A DNA stretch of 64,000 nucleotides from Pseudomonas chlororaphis (GTDB lineage: Bacteria; Pseudomonadota; Gammaproteobacteria; Pseudomonadales; Pseudomonadaceae), in NCBI RefSeq assembly GCF_000783395.1, contig NZ_JSFK01000004.1, positions 20,317 through 84,316 on the forward strand, written 5' to 3'. This document shows positions 1 through 8,695 of this stretch, piece by piece. Under the pieces are notes generated by a model, which was given only the letters and a program-made list of their open reading frames with translations, was not told where the DNA came from and did no database searches. The translations under genes were made by a program, and so were the position numbers. Position 1 is the first letter of the stretch. Each line of letters starts with the position of its first letter.

Positions 1-83
1 GCGAGCCTGCTCGCGAAGAGGTCGGCACATTCAACATTGAGGTTGCCTGAACTGACGCTTTCGCGAGCAGGCTCGCTCCCACA
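1..83. repeat. REP pair (family A), cut by window start
   Basis: Two mirror-image copies of a REP unit built on GCGAGCCTGCTCGCGAA and its complement, separated by about 45 bases. The left copy is truncated by the window start. The same family recurs at 6451-6540, 24928-25017 and 33874-33963. Such inverted REP pairs are typical intergenic elements of fluorescent pseudomonads, mobilised by RAYT transposases that need not be nearby. Confidence 0.85.
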
Positions 84-268
84 TGGGGATCACTGCGATT
101 GATCGGTGCTGGCGTCGGCCCGCTGGACAGGCATTAACAGTAATTCAACTGCCGATGCTTTGTGAGCCGCTTTTGCAAAACCGGGACTATGGTCTAACGG
201 GTTGTCCATCCGCGCATTTGCGTAGACCATGGGCGCCTTGGTTTTTGCCTGATCCAGAGTTCTTTGCC

Positions 269-1582
269 ATGACTGCCCAATCCCCGGCCAAACCTGCGCC
301 GTTCAGCCGTTCCGACTACAAGACCCTCGGCCTTGCGGCCCTGGGCGGCGCGCTGGAAATCTACGATTTCATCATATTCGTGTTCTTCGCCCTGACCCTC
401 AGCCAGCTGTTCTTCCCGCCGGAAATGCCCGAATGGCTGCGTCTGCTGCAAAGCTTCGGGATTTTTGTCACCGGTTATCTGGCGCGGCCGCTGGGCGGGA
501 TCCTGATGGCGCATTTCGCCGACAAACTCGGGCGCAAGAAAGTCTTCAGCCTGAGCATCCTGATGATGGCGCTGCCGTGCCTGCTGATCGGGATCATGCC
601 GACCTACGCGCAGATTGGTTACTTCGCACCGCTGCTTTTGCTGGCGTTGCGCATCCTGCAAGGTGCTGCGGTAGGTGGTGAGGTGCCGAGCGCCTGGGTG
701 TTCGTCGCCGAGCACGCGCCGGCCGGCCATCGCGGGTACGCCCTGGGCTTTTTGCAGGCCGGGCTGACCTTCGGTTACCTGATCGGCGCGTTGACTGCGA
801 CGTTTCTCGCACAAGTGTTCACCCCGGCGGAAATCCTCGATTACGCCTGGCGCTATCCGTTCCTGCTCGGTGGTGTGTTCGGCGTGATTGGCGTGTACCT
901 GCGCCGCTGGCTGAGCGAAACCCCGGTGTTCATGGCCATGGAAGCGCAGCGCGAGGCTCGGGTCGAACTGCCGTTGCGCACGGTACTGCGTGAGCATCGG
1001 TTGGCGATGCTGCCGGCAATGTTGCTGACCTGCGTGCTGACCTCGGCGGTGGTGGTGTTCGTCGTCATCACACCGACCATGATGCAGAAAACCTTCGGCA
1101 TGACCGCCAGCCATACCTTCGCCCTCAGTGCATTGGGCATTGTCTTCCTCAACATCGGCTGCGTGATCGCCGGGTTGCTGGTCGATCGCATTGGCGCGTG
1201 GCGCACGGTCATGCTCTACAGCCTGTTGCTGCCATTGGGCGTCGGCGTGCTTTACGGTTGTTTGATCAGCGGTGGTGATTGGGTCGGCGTCGCCTACGCC
1301 TTGGCCGGTCTCGCGTGCGGTGTGGTCGGCGCAGTGCCATCGGTGATGGTCGGGTTGTTTCCGGCACTTATTCGCGTGTCAGGCATTTCCTTTACCTACA
1401 ACATTGCCTACGCCATTTGGGCCAGTATCACACCGCTATTGCTGATCGGTCTGATGCCGTGGAGTCCATGGATCTGTGTGATGTTCTGCGCGGTGATGGG
1501 CGTGGTGGGTCTGCTGACGGCGGCGTATTTCGGTGCGCGGATGCCGCGTTCGGGACAGTGTCAGGTGGCCGGAGCTGCGTGA
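269..1582 (+). CDS. MFS transporter, metabolite:H+ symporter type
   Basis: A 437-residue inner-membrane permease, probably a proton symporter for a small organic acid or similar metabolite. The ATG at 269 fits the family start; the frame is open further upstream but would run into the REP repeat. About twelve hydrophobic segments are visible. The MFS signature DKLGRKK lies near residues 85-91 between TM2 and TM3, and a second characteristic stretch (RILQGAAVGGE) follows TM4. The layout matches the MHS subfamily (ProP, ShiA and KgtP type), where substrate cannot be read from sequence. It stands alone, with no catabolic neighbour to suggest a substrate. Confidence 0.85.
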   Translation: MTAQSPAKPAPFSRSDYKTLGLAALGGALEIYDFIIFVFFALTLSQLFFPPEMPEWLRLLQSFGIFVTGYLARPLGGILMAHFADKLGRKKVFSLSILMMALPCLLIGIMPTYAQIGYFAPLLLLALRILQGAAVGGEVPSAWVFVAEHAPAGHRGYALGFLQAGLTFGYLIGALTATFLAQVFTPAEILDYAWRYPFLLGGVFGVIGVYLRRWLSETPVFMAMEAQREARVELPLRTVLREHRLAMLPAMLLTCVLTSAVVVFVVITPTMMQKTFGMTASHTFALSALGIVFLNIGCVIAGLLVDRIGAWRTVMLYSLLLPLGVGVLYGCLISGGDWVGVAYALAGLACGVVGAVPSVMVGLFPALIRVSGISFTYNIAYAIWASITPLLLIGLMPWSPWICVMFCAVMGVVGLLTAAYFGARMPRSGQCQVAGAA

Positions 1583-1698
1583 CTTTACCGTTCAGAACTA
1601 TTTTTGACTGACGAGTCGCCTGCGCTCTTCAGAAAAGATTTTCAAGGCCGATGGTTAGGCTGCATCCCGCTTTCTATCCTGCCCATCGGTACTTTCCC

Positions 1699-3015
1699 AT
1701 GTTCAACAAACGCCTGAAGCAAGAGCTGGCCGCTCTTCGTGAAGAACTCTCCAGCCTCGTGCAGGTGAAGGAAAGCCTGGAAAGCGAGATGCTGGTATTG
1801 AACCTTGAGCCCGACGGGCGCATTCAATCGGTCAACCAGAACTTCCTCACCGAGATGCTCTACAAGAGTCAGGACCTGATCGGTCGGGCGATTGAAGACA
1901 TCGTCCCGGCGCATGTGAAGACTGATGAATTCCACCAGCGCTTCAAAAACGCCATGAATCGCGGTGAGCATTTCGCCGGCGCCGTGCGCCTGTTGCGCGG
2001 CAATGGTGAGGAAGCGTGGCTGCGTTCGATCGTGCAACCGGTGCGCTCTTCGGATGGGCGGATCAAGCACATTTCGCTGTTCGCCAGTGACCTGACCCGC
2101 ACCATCGAAGCCTCGCGTGAACACGAAAACCTGATCGGTGCTCTGGTGCGTTCGACCGCGGTAATCGAGTTTGACCTCAACGGCAATGTGCTGAATGCCA
2201 ACGATCGCTTCCTCAGCGGCATGGGTTACAGCCTGGCGCAGATCAAGGGCAAACATCACCGCCTGTTCTGCACCCCGGAGGAATACAACAGCGCCGAGTA
2301 CCAGAATTTCTGGCGTCGTCTGAACAACGGCGAATTCGTCGCTGACCGCTTCAAACGTGTCGACAGCCACGGTCGTACGGTCTGGCTGGAGGCGTCCTAC
2401 AACCCGGTGGTCGATGCCAACAACAAACTGTACAAAGTGGTGAAGTTCGCCACCGTGATCACTGATCAGGTCAACCGCGAACAAGCCGTCGCCGACGCGG
2501 CGAGCATTGCCTACAGCACCTCGCAGCAAACCGACAGCACCGCCCAGCGCGGTACCACGGTGGTGACTGAAGCGGTCAATGTGATGCGTGATCTGTCGCG
2601 GCACATGCAGGCTGCCGGTGAGGGCATCGAGGCACTGAACGAGCAGTCGCAGGTGATCGGCACCATCGTCAAAACCATCAGCGGCATTGCCGAACAGACC
2701 AACCTGCTGGCACTCAACGCTGCCATTGAGGCGGCGCGCGCCGGTGAGCAGGGCCGTGGTTTTGCCGTGGTGGCCGACGAAGTGCGACAACTGGCTTCGC
2801 GTACCAGTCAGGCGACTGAAGAAATCGTCACCGTGGTGCGACAGAACCAGGAAATGGCACGCAACGCCGTGGCGCTGATGACCGACGGCAAGCTTCAGGC
2901 TGAACAAGGGCTGGCGCTGGCGGCCGAGGCGGGCACAGTGATTGTCGAGATTCAGGACGGTGCGCAGAAAGTCGTCAACGCAGTGGGCCAGTTCGCCAAT
3001 CAACTCTCCCACTAA
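1699..3015 (+). CDS. Soluble PAS-PAS methyl-accepting chemoreceptor (BdlA-like)
   Basis: A 438-residue chemoreceptor with no membrane segment, so a cytoplasmic sensor. It has a short N-terminal coiled coil (residues 1-30), two PAS domains (about 30-140 and 155-270) and a C-terminal MCP signalling hairpin whose tip reads [20 protein letters not shown]. This order is that of Aer-like receptors and of P. aeruginosa BdlA, which controls biofilm dispersal. The second PAS segment ([17 protein letters not shown] followed by HHRLFC) resembles the BdlA and haem- or flavin-binding PAS type. ATG 1699 is preferred over 1651 because it starts directly with the helix. The cofactor and the downstream chemosensory pathway are not determinable here. 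Confidence 0.85.
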   Translation: MFNKRLKQELAALREELSSLVQVKESLESEMLVLNLEPDGRIQSVNQNFLTEMLYKSQDLIGRAIEDIVPAHVKTDEFHQRFKNAMNRGEHFAGAVRLLRGNGEEAWLRSIVQPVRSSDGRIKHISLFASDLTRTIEASREHENLIGALVRSTAVIEFDLNGNVLNANDRFLSGMGYSLAQIKGKHHRLFCTPEEYNSAEYQNFWRRLNNGEFVADRFKRVDSHGRTVWLEASYNPVVDANNKLYKVVKFATVITDQVNREQAVADAASIAYSTSQQTDSTAQRGTTVVTEAVNVMRDLSRHMQAAGEGIEALNEQSQVIGTIVKTISGIAEQTNLLALNAAIEAARAGEQGRGFAVVADEVRQLASRTSQATEEIVTVVRQNQEMARNAVALMTDGKLQAEQGLALAAEAGTVIVEIQDGAQKVVNAVGQFANQLSH

Positions 3016-3079
3016 TCTCCACTGATCCATTGTGGGAGCGAGCGCTACAATCGGCTCCTTTTCCCCCGGAGCAGATCCC

Positions 3080-3679
3080 ATGAGCGATTCCCACCGCCGC
3101 CCGGTGCCCCTGAACAAAGCCTACCGTTTGCTCAATCACGGGCCGACCGTGCTGGTCAGCGCCGCCCACGACGGCCAGCGTAATATCATGGCCGCCGCTT
3201 GGGCGATGCCTTTGGACTTCGAACCGCCGAAAGTCGCCGTCGTCCTCGATAAATCCACCTGGACCCGCCAGTTGCTCGAAGCGTCCGGCACTTTCGTGCT
3301 CAACGTCCCGTGCGTCAATCAGGCCGACATCGTGCAAACCGTCGGCAATACCTCGGGCCTGGAGATCACTCAAACCCAAGGGCAAGACAAGTTTCAGGCG
3401 TACGGCCTGCAGACCTTCGCCGGCGAACAAGTCGAAGCGCCGCTGCTCGACGGCTGCGTCGCTTGGCTGGAGTGTCGCTTGCTGCCAGAGCCGCGCAACC
3501 ATGAACAATACGACCTGTTCCTCGCCGAAGTCATCGCTGCCCATGCCGATGAGCGTGTGTTCAGCGAGGGGCGCTGGCATTTCGAAGGCCACGATGGTTT
3601 GCGCACCTTGCACCACGTGGCGGGCGGGCATTTCCTGAAGATTGGTGATGCGGTGGATGGCAAGACGCTAGCGGTCTGA
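3080..3679 (+). CDS. Flavin reductase-like FMN-binding protein
   Basis: A 199-residue protein of the flavin-reductase-like split-barrel family, expected to bind FMN and act in the cytoplasm. The N-terminal half carries the family pattern (GPTVLVSAAHDGQRNIMAAA, then DFEPPKVAVVL and FVLNVP), which forms the flavin-binding barrel. A GGAG ribosome-binding site lies about 8 bases before ATG 3080. A half REP unit (about 3031-3044) sits just upstream. Relatives include flavin reductases of two-component monooxygenases, but no partner oxygenase is near, so the substrate is unknown. Confidence 0.8.
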   Translation: MSDSHRRPVPLNKAYRLLNHGPTVLVSAAHDGQRNIMAAAWAMPLDFEPPKVAVVLDKSTWTRQLLEASGTFVLNVPCVNQADIVQTVGNTSGLEITQTQGQDKFQAYGLQTFAGEQVEAPLLDGCVAWLECRLLPEPRNHEQYDLFLAEVIAAHADERVFSEGRWHFEGHDGLRTLHHVAGGHFLKIGDAVDGKTLAV

Positions 3680-3756
3680 ATGGCGGCTGATGGCAAAACA
3701 TTGCAGGATGTTGCAAGGTAGAGGGCATCGTCGAACCCAATCAGGCGCATCCCCCC

Positions 3757-4389
3757 ATGGATCTTTCCCTTTCAAGTTATCTGGCGCCGCTGCTGTCGTT
3801 GGCCCTGTTGTGGACGGTGGCCGTGGTCACGCCCGGCCCGAACTTCTTCAACATCGCGCAACTCGCGGTCAGCCGTTCCCGCCGCCACGGTGTCGTCGCG
3901 GCGCTCGGCGTGGCCAGCGGAACCGTGTTGTGGGGGCTGGCGGGCGGCCTGGGCATTCAGTCGCTGTTCAGCGCCGCACCAGCGCTGTACTTGAGCTTCA
4001 AGATTGCCGGTGGCTGCTACCTGATCTACCTCGGGCTCAAGCAGTTCAAGCGCAAGGCGCCGATCGTCGCGGGTACGCTGGATGACTCGCAGCAAACGTT
4101 GCTCGGCGCTTATGGCCGCGGCTTTCTGGGCAATATGACCAATCCCAAGTCAGCATTATTCGTCGCCACCATTTTCGCCACGGCCATGCCGGCTCACATC
4201 CCGCCACTGTTGCTGGCGCTGGCGGTGATGACCATGGCGACGCTGTCGTTCAGCTGGTATTGCTGCGTGGCGCTGTTCTTCGCCAGCCGGCGAATCGCTG
4301 GTGTGTATGAGCGGTCAAGGCAATGGCTGGATCGCTTCGCGGGTGGCTGCTATCTGTTGTTTGGAACGCATCTGCTGGCGAATCGCTGA
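3757..4389 (+). CDS. LysE/RhtB family amino-acid exporter
   Basis: A 210-residue inner-membrane protein with about six hydrophobic segments and the LysE/RhtB N-terminal signature VVTPGPNFFNIAQLAVSRS (near residues 24-42) followed by a glycine-rich helix. Members export amino acids such as homoserine, threonine, lysine or analogues using the proton gradient. The conserved GNMTNPKSALF stretch in the middle is also typical. The gene is monocistronic and ends at an intrinsic terminator. Substrate is not inferable; another paralogue lies at 54183-54812. Confidence 0.88.
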   Translation: MDLSLSSYLAPLLSLALLWTVAVVTPGPNFFNIAQLAVSRSRRHGVVAALGVASGTVLWGLAGGLGIQSLFSAAPALYLSFKIAGGCYLIYLGLKQFKRKAPIVAGTLDDSQQTLLGAYGRGFLGNMTNPKSALFVATIFATAMPAHIPPLLLALAVMTMATLSFSWYCCVALFFASRRIAGVYERSRQWLDRFAGGCYLLFGTHLLANR

Positions 4390-4426
4390 GTCGGGTGATC
4401 TTCCGGGTTAAACCCGCTGCATGAAG

Positions 4427-4457
4427 AAAAGGCCTACCTCGCGGTAAGCCTTTTTTG
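4427..4457. terminator. Intrinsic terminator between convergent genes
   Basis: An interrupted hairpin (AAGGC-c-TACC, loop TCGC, GGTA-a-GCCTT) followed by six T on the plus strand and preceded by A-rich sequence, so it can serve both the LysE gene and the convergent ggt gene. The same hairpin design recurs at 7716-7749 and 8464-8498. Confidence 0.8.
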
Positions 4458-4471
4458 TTTGCGTCCTAGCC

Positions 4472-6304
4472 TCAATCCCCCAACGCTTCCCCTTCACGCC
4501 GTGGATCCGCGCCACCCTCCAACGACGCTTTCCCCTGCGCATCCTTGACCCGCACGATGGCCTGGGTGCCGCTGGTCATGTCGATTTCATTCACCGCATG
4601 CCCTTTGTTTTTCAGCGCCTGAATCAGCGCCGGGCTGAACTGGCCTTGTTCCAGTTCGGTGGGGCCGTTGCGGCTGCCGAAGTTGGGCAGGCTGATGGCG
4701 CTTTGCGGGTCGAGGTGCCAGTCGAGCAGGCCGACAGTGGTTTTGGCCACGTATTCGATGATTTGCGAGCCGCCGGGCGAGCCGACCGTGGCGACGAATT
4801 CGCCGCTGTGGCGATCGAAGATCAGCGTGGGTGCCATCGACGAGCGCGGGCGTTTGCCGGGCTCGACGCGGTTGGCGACTTTCTGTCCGCTCTCTTCGGG
4901 GATGAACGAGAAGTCGGTCATCTGGTTGTTGAGCAAGAAGCCCTGCACCATCAGGTGCGAGCCGAACGCGGCTTCGATGGTGGTGGTCATCGACACCGCG
5001 CCGCCGAGGTCATCCACCGCGACCACTTGCGAGGTGGAGATGCGCAGCGGTGAGCGGTCCGGCGCGTAGGCAACCTGCACACCCGGTGGCGTGCCCGGTT
5101 TGGCGCTGCCCATGCTGCGTTCGCCGATCAGGCTGGCGCGGCTGGCGAGGTAACCCGGATCGACCAGGCCTTTTACCGGCACTGGCACGAAGTCGGTGTC
5201 GGCGACGTATTGCGCGCGGTCGGCGTAGGCCAGGCGTTCGGCTTCGGCGATCAGATGCACGGCTTGCGGATCCGGTTCAATGCCGGCCGGTTTGTTGGTC
5301 TTCAGCGGTTTCAATGGCGTCAGGGAAAGTCTTGGATTGCGGCTTTCCAGTGCCTGCAACGTGCCGAGAATCTGCGCCACGGCGATCCCGCCCGACGACG
5401 GCGGCGGCATGCCGCAAACCTGCCAGCGCTTGTAATCGGTGCACAGCGGCGCGCGTTCCTTGGCCTGATAGCGCTGCAAATCATTCAACGACAGGCTGCC
5501 GGGGTTGGCGTGGCCCTGCACCTTGGCGACGATTTCTTCGGCGATCGGGCCTTTGTACAGCGCGTCCGCGCCTTCGTTGGCGATGCGTTTGAGCACTGCG
5601 GCCAGCGCCGGGTTTTGCAGGCGTGTGCCGACGGCTTTGACGCTGCCATTGGCGTTGAGGAAATATTTGGCCATGTCCGGCGACTGGCGGATGACTGGAT
5701 CTGATTCCAGCAGCGAGTGCAAACGCGCAGAGATCGCAAAGCCTTGCTCGGACAGTTTGATCGCCGGTTCAAACAGCTTCGCCCATGGCAGGCGACCGTG
5801 TTGTTTATGGGCCATCTCCAGTGCGCGCAACACCCCCGGTGTACCGACCGAGCGACCGCCGATCTGTGCTTGCGGGAACGACATCGGTTGGCCATCGGCG
5901 CGCAGGAACAGCTTCTCGGTGGCGCCAGCCGGTGCGGTTTCGCGACCGTCGTAGGTGCGCACCTGTTTACCGTCCCACAACACGATCATCGCGCCGCCGC
6001 CGATCCCGGACGACTGCGGCTCAACCAGGGTTAGCACCGCTTGCATCGCAATCGCCGCATCAATCGCCGAACCGCCCTGACGCAGCATCTCGCGCCCGGC
6101 TTCAGCAGCCAGAGGGTTGGCAGCCGCTGCCATGTGTTTGCTGGCGTGGCGGGTTTGCAGGTCGGTGCGGTAACCGGAAGCAGCTTCAGGTGCCAGCGGC
6201 AAAGTCGAGGAGGGCGGGGCGTTACACGCGGTGAGGGTCAGGGCGCTGATGATCAGTGTCAGGGTAGGCAGGCGAAAGCGGCTCAAGGGCAAGGCTGAAA
6301 ACAC
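4472..6304 (-). CDS. ggt: Gamma-glutamyltransferase, lipoprotein form
   Basis: A 610-residue gamma-glutamyltransferase (gamma-glutamyl hydrolysis or transfer, glutathione breakdown). GTG at 6304 is chosen because it begins directly with a signal peptide ending in a lipobox (LTLTAC), with a GGAG motif upstream; an ATG at 6541 would lie inside a REP repeat. The large subunit has the family segments GGSAIDAAIAMQ and SSGIGGGAM. Autoprocessing would occur before the nucleophilic threonine in ISTSQVVAVDD, which aligns with TTHYSVVD of the E. coli enzyme. The PPPSSGGIAV and GSPGGSQI motifs are present. The lipid anchor implies an envelope-bound enzyme rather than the soluble periplasmic form of E. 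coli. Confidence 0.93.
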   Translation of the reverse strand: MFSALPLSRFRLPTLTLIISALTLTACNAPPSSTLPLAPEAASGYRTDLQTRHASKHMAAAANPLAAEAGREMLRQGGSAIDAAIAMQAVLTLVEPQSSGIGGGAMIVLWDGKQVRTYDGRETAPAGATEKLFLRADGQPMSFPQAQIGGRSVGTPGVLRALEMAHKQHGRLPWAKLFEPAIKLSEQGFAISARLHSLLESDPVIRQSPDMAKYFLNANGSVKAVGTRLQNPALAAVLKRIANEGADALYKGPIAEEIVAKVQGHANPGSLSLNDLQRYQAKERAPLCTDYKRWQVCGMPPPSSGGIAVAQILGTLQALESRNPRLSLTPLKPLKTNKPAGIEPDPQAVHLIAEAERLAYADRAQYVADTDFVPVPVKGLVDPGYLASRASLIGERSMGSAKPGTPPGVQVAYAPDRSPLRISTSQVVAVDDLGGAVSMTTTIEAAFGSHLMVQGFLLNNQMTDFSFIPEESGQKVANRVEPGKRPRSSMAPTLIFDRHSGEFVATVGSPGGSQIIEYVAKTTVGLLDWHLDPQSAISLPNFGSRNGPTELEQGQFSPALIQALKNKGHAVNEIDMTSGTQAIVRVKDAQGKASLEGGADPRREGEALGD

Positions 6305-6450
6305 GCGGGCTCTCCGTCCGTGGGATAAAAGTCTCAGGGACTTTATCGACCGCTCGGTCGCGACGCAAACCGGTGGGCATTTTTGTCTTTCTTTTCGGGG
6401 CGGATGTTCGCTAGGGTCAACCGCAAATCCGTTGAGCTGCACTGAGCACC
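6305..6450. other. ggt upstream region
   Basis: Leader and promoter region of ggt on the minus strand. Apart from the ribosome-binding site next to the GTG start I see no clear operator. It ends at the REP pair that separates it from the divergent DUF2817 gene. Confidence 0.4.
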
Positions 6451-6540
6451 TGTGGGAGCGAGCTTGCTCGCGAATGCGCAGTGTCAGTCGGCAGAAATGT
6501 TGAATGTACAACCGCTTTCGCGAGCAAGCTCGCTCCCACA
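6451..6540. repeat. REP pair (family A)
   Basis: A complete inverted pair of family A: TGTGGGAGCGAGCTTGCTCG on the left and its exact complement on the right, about 45 bases apart. It lies between divergent ggt and the DUF2817 gene. A TGTACA inside the spacer is incidental and unrelated to the LitR-type boxes near 33.8 kb. Confidence 0.92.
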
Positions 6541-6565
6541 ATTACAAGATCAACAAGAGACCGAT

Positions 6566-7675
6566 ATGCACAGCGAGTTCCCCACCGAATCCAGCTACCG
6601 CGATCAACGCGAACAGTTCATCGCCGCCGCCAATGCCGCCGGCGCCACGCTCACTTCCTACACACATCCGCGTTGCGGGCCATTCGGCGAACCGCTGAGT
6701 ACCGACGTCGCCGTGCTCGGCGATCCGCAGGCCAAACGCCGACTGGTGGCGCTCAGCGGCACGCACGGAGTCGAGGGCTATTACGGCTCGGACTGCCAGA
6801 TCGAATGGCTGAAAACCTTCGAACCTGGTTCGCTGCCCAAGGATGTCGCGGTGGTCATGGTTCACCTGATCAATCCATGGGGCGCGGCGTGGTTGCGGCG
6901 GGTCAATGAAGACAACATCGACCTCAACCGCAACCACCTCGATTTCACCGGGCCTCTCCCAGATAACCGCGCTTACGCCGCACTGCATGAAATCTACGCC
7001 TGCACCGATCTGCATGGCCCGGAGCGCCAACGCGCGGATGTCTTGCTCGATGCGCAGATCAACGAACACGGCTGGCCGGCGGTGATGTCGATCGTCGAGG
7101 GAGGCCAGCACAGCCATCCCGATGGATTGTTTTACGGTGGCCGCGCGCCGAGCTGGTCGAATCGCACTTTGCATCAAATCATTGAAAAGCATCTGGCTGG
7201 CGCTGAAACCGTGATGTGTTTCGACCTGCACACCGGCGCTGGCGAATACGGCCATCCGATGTTGCTGACCATCACCCAGGCGCCTTATCCGGCACTCGCG
7301 CAGGCCCAGGCGATTTATGGTCCATGGCTTTACACGCTGCACACCGGCGCCGAAACCTTGAGCGAAACCGGTGTGGCGGCGACTGCTACCGGCTACACCT
7401 CGCAGGCGCTGCTCAATGCTTTACCGGACGTGCAGTTGATGCCGTTCGTGATCGAGTGCGGGACGTATCCGGGGCCGGAGGTGCACCGACATTTGCGCGA
7501 TGATCATTGGCTGCATTTGCATGGCGATCCGCTGGATGCGGTAGGACGTGAAATCAAACTGAATCTGCTGGAGCAGTTCTATCCGGCCGATCCGGACTGG
7601 CGGACGATGGTCGGTTTGCGCACGCGGCAAATCTGGGCGAAAGGGTTGTCGGCGTTGGGTAACTGGTCGCAGTAA
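6566..7675 (+). CDS. DUF2817 (M14-like) zinc carboxypeptidase family protein
   Basis: A 369-residue cytoplasmic protein of the DUF2817 family, which has the fold of M14 metallocarboxypeptidases. The zinc-binding element GTHGVEGYYGS (near residue 65) corresponds to the HxxE motif, and a later FDLHTGAGEYG supplies a further metal-ligand histidine. An arginine- and asparagine-rich DLNRNHLDF stretch matches the substrate-binding NR of M14 enzymes. ATG 6566 is used because the longer frame enters the REP pair. The substrate (a peptide, amide or amino-acid conjugate) is unknown. Confidence 0.85.
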   Translation: MHSEFPTESSYRDQREQFIAAANAAGATLTSYTHPRCGPFGEPLSTDVAVLGDPQAKRRLVALSGTHGVEGYYGSDCQIEWLKTFEPGSLPKDVAVVMVHLINPWGAAWLRRVNEDNIDLNRNHLDFTGPLPDNRAYAALHEIYACTDLHGPERQRADVLLDAQINEHGWPAVMSIVEGGQHSHPDGLFYGGRAPSWSNRTLHQIIEKHLAGAETVMCFDLHTGAGEYGHPMLLTITQAPYPALAQAQAIYGPWLYTLHTGAETLSETGVAATATGYTSQALLNALPDVQLMPFVIECGTYPGPEVHRHLRDDHWLHLHGDPLDAVGREIKLNLLEQFYPADPDWRTMVGLRTRQIWAKGLSALGNWSQ

Positions 7676-7715
7676 ATCATCAGTGTCTTTGCTGCCGGCA
7701 CTTTCCTCCGGGCAC

Positions 7716-7749
7716 AAAAACGGCTCACTTTGCGGTAAGCCGTTTTTTT
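7716..7749 (+). terminator. Intrinsic terminator after DUF2817 gene
   Basis: AAAAACGGCT and AGCCGTTTTTTT arms around a TTTGCG loop, closing with seven T on the plus strand. It is a close relative of the hairpin at 8464-8498. Confidence 0.85.
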
Positions 7750-8036
7750 GTATTTGTGCTGCGCGATCTAATTCATACCTGGATTGAACCCGTTTCCTAC
7801 CGCGTTTTTTCAACCTGATCTGTCGGTATCGATTCAGTCGAATGAAAAGGCATTTCGCGCCTGTAGTACCTCGCCCCCGACCTAGCGGTTGCTCCACATT
7901 TCTCCTACAAACCTTTCAGGTCGACAACTTACGCGCCTTTACCTGAGGATATTTTCTGTTGTTTTTTCCAGGATGGATTTCAGATGAAAAGGATGAGTCC
8001 GTTGCCATTCAACTCTATTTTCAGTCGGCCATTGTC
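7750..8036. other. Gene-free leader before the XRE regulator
   Basis: About 290 bases with lower GC than the neighbours and no convincing coding frame; an in-frame upstream ATG at 7959 would add 26 residues that do not resemble an HTH protein. It presumably holds the promoter and leader of the XRE gene. I see no clear inverted-repeat operator. Confidence 0.4.
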
Positions 8037-8435
8037 ATGAGTATTTCCAATGAGGACCGTGATTTTCTGGTAGCGCTGGGCAGTCGCATCGCTCACTTAC
8101 GCACAGTGCACGAGATCACACAGACTCGGTTTGCACGGGCCTTAGGTCTTTCCCGGCAAACCTTTCAGGGCTATGAGGAGGGCACACGCAGCATGCCGGT
8201 CACGACACTGGTGAAGATTGCATTTGCGCTTCGCGTGCCTGTTGAAGACCTGCTCGGGGTTCCCTCGTATACGGAGACGCCCAGACGCAGCTTGACCTCG
8301 ACGTGGTATCGACGGCTGCAGTCCATCAATGAGCTTTCGAAGGTTCAACAGAAGGTCATTGCGCAGATGCTTGACGCACTAATCGCACAGGCAGCGACCA
8401 AATCGAGCGACGAAGAGAAGGATATTTTGAAGTAA
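8037..8435 (+). CDS. XRE-family HTH transcriptional regulator
   Basis: A 132-residue DNA-binding protein. An HTH_XRE domain spans residues 8-75 (LGSRIAHLRTVHEITQTRFA, then LGLSRQTFQGYEEGTRSMP), with the recognition helix around SRQTFQGYE. A helical tail (SINELSKVQQKVIAQMLDAL) probably mediates dimerisation, as in short phage-type repressors. It sits alone between a terminator and a tRNA gene, with weaker Pseudomonas codon bias than its neighbours, so it may be an acquired orphan. Target genes are unknown. ATG 8037 is preferred to 7959 because the domain begins soon after it. Confidence 0.8.
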   Translation: MSISNEDRDFLVALGSRIAHLRTVHEITQTRFARALGLSRQTFQGYEEGTRSMPVTTLVKIAFALRVPVEDLLGVPSYTETPRRSLTSTWYRRLQSINELSKVQQKVIAQMLDALIAQAATKSSDEEKDILK

Positions 8436-8463
8436 CAGATCACCGAGACTTTTCTCGAGGCAT

Positions 8464-8498
8464 AAAAAAACGGCCTACCTTTCGGTAAGCCGTTTTTA
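8464..8498. terminator. Intrinsic terminator after XRE gene and tRNA-Met
   Basis: A hairpin of ACGGC-c-TACC and GGTA-a-GCCGT with a TTTC loop, flanked by seven A and five T. It can stop transcription from the XRE gene (plus) and from tRNA-Met (minus). Confidence 0.85.
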
Positions 8499-8503
8499 GT
8501 ACT

Positions 8504-8580
8504 TGGTGGCTACACAGGGACTTGAACCCCGGACCCCAGCATTATGAATGCTATGCTCTAACCAACTGAGCTATGTAGCC
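8504..8580 (-). tRNA. tRNA-Met (CAT), elongator
   Basis: A 77-base cloverleaf on the minus strand. The acceptor GGCTACA pairs with TGTAGCC and is followed by ACCA, with CCA encoded. The anticodon arm holds CAT, and the T arm has GGTTCAAGTCC. Sequence and acceptor are those of elongator tRNA-Met rather than initiator or the lysidine-modified Ile tRNA. Its own promoter lies at 8592-8620. Confidence 0.95.
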
Positions 8581-8591
8581 AAGTGGCGCGC

Positions 8592-8620
8592 ATTATTCCC
8601 CTGAAATGGAAAAGCGTCAA
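8592..8620 (-). promoter_or_regulatory. Sigma-70 promoter of tRNA-Met
   Basis: On the minus strand, TTGACG (8620-8615), a 17-base spacer and AATAAT (8597-8592) precede the tRNA by about 12 bases. The -35 box differs from consensus at one base and spacing is ideal. A GC-rich discriminator (GCGCGCC) follows, as in stringently controlled stable-RNA promoters. Confidence 0.8.
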
Positions 8621-8695
8621 GCGTAAATTTAAAATATTTCTTCTTATTTTCAACCGCTTATCCTCCAGCCCGGAAAATCCGGGCCGGGCGGGGCA

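Noticed and set aside
6515..6520. TGTACA in the REP at 6451-6540 as a LitR box (also one inside the REP near 12350)
   Set aside because: It is part of the repeat spacer, with no second box and no regulated gene set.
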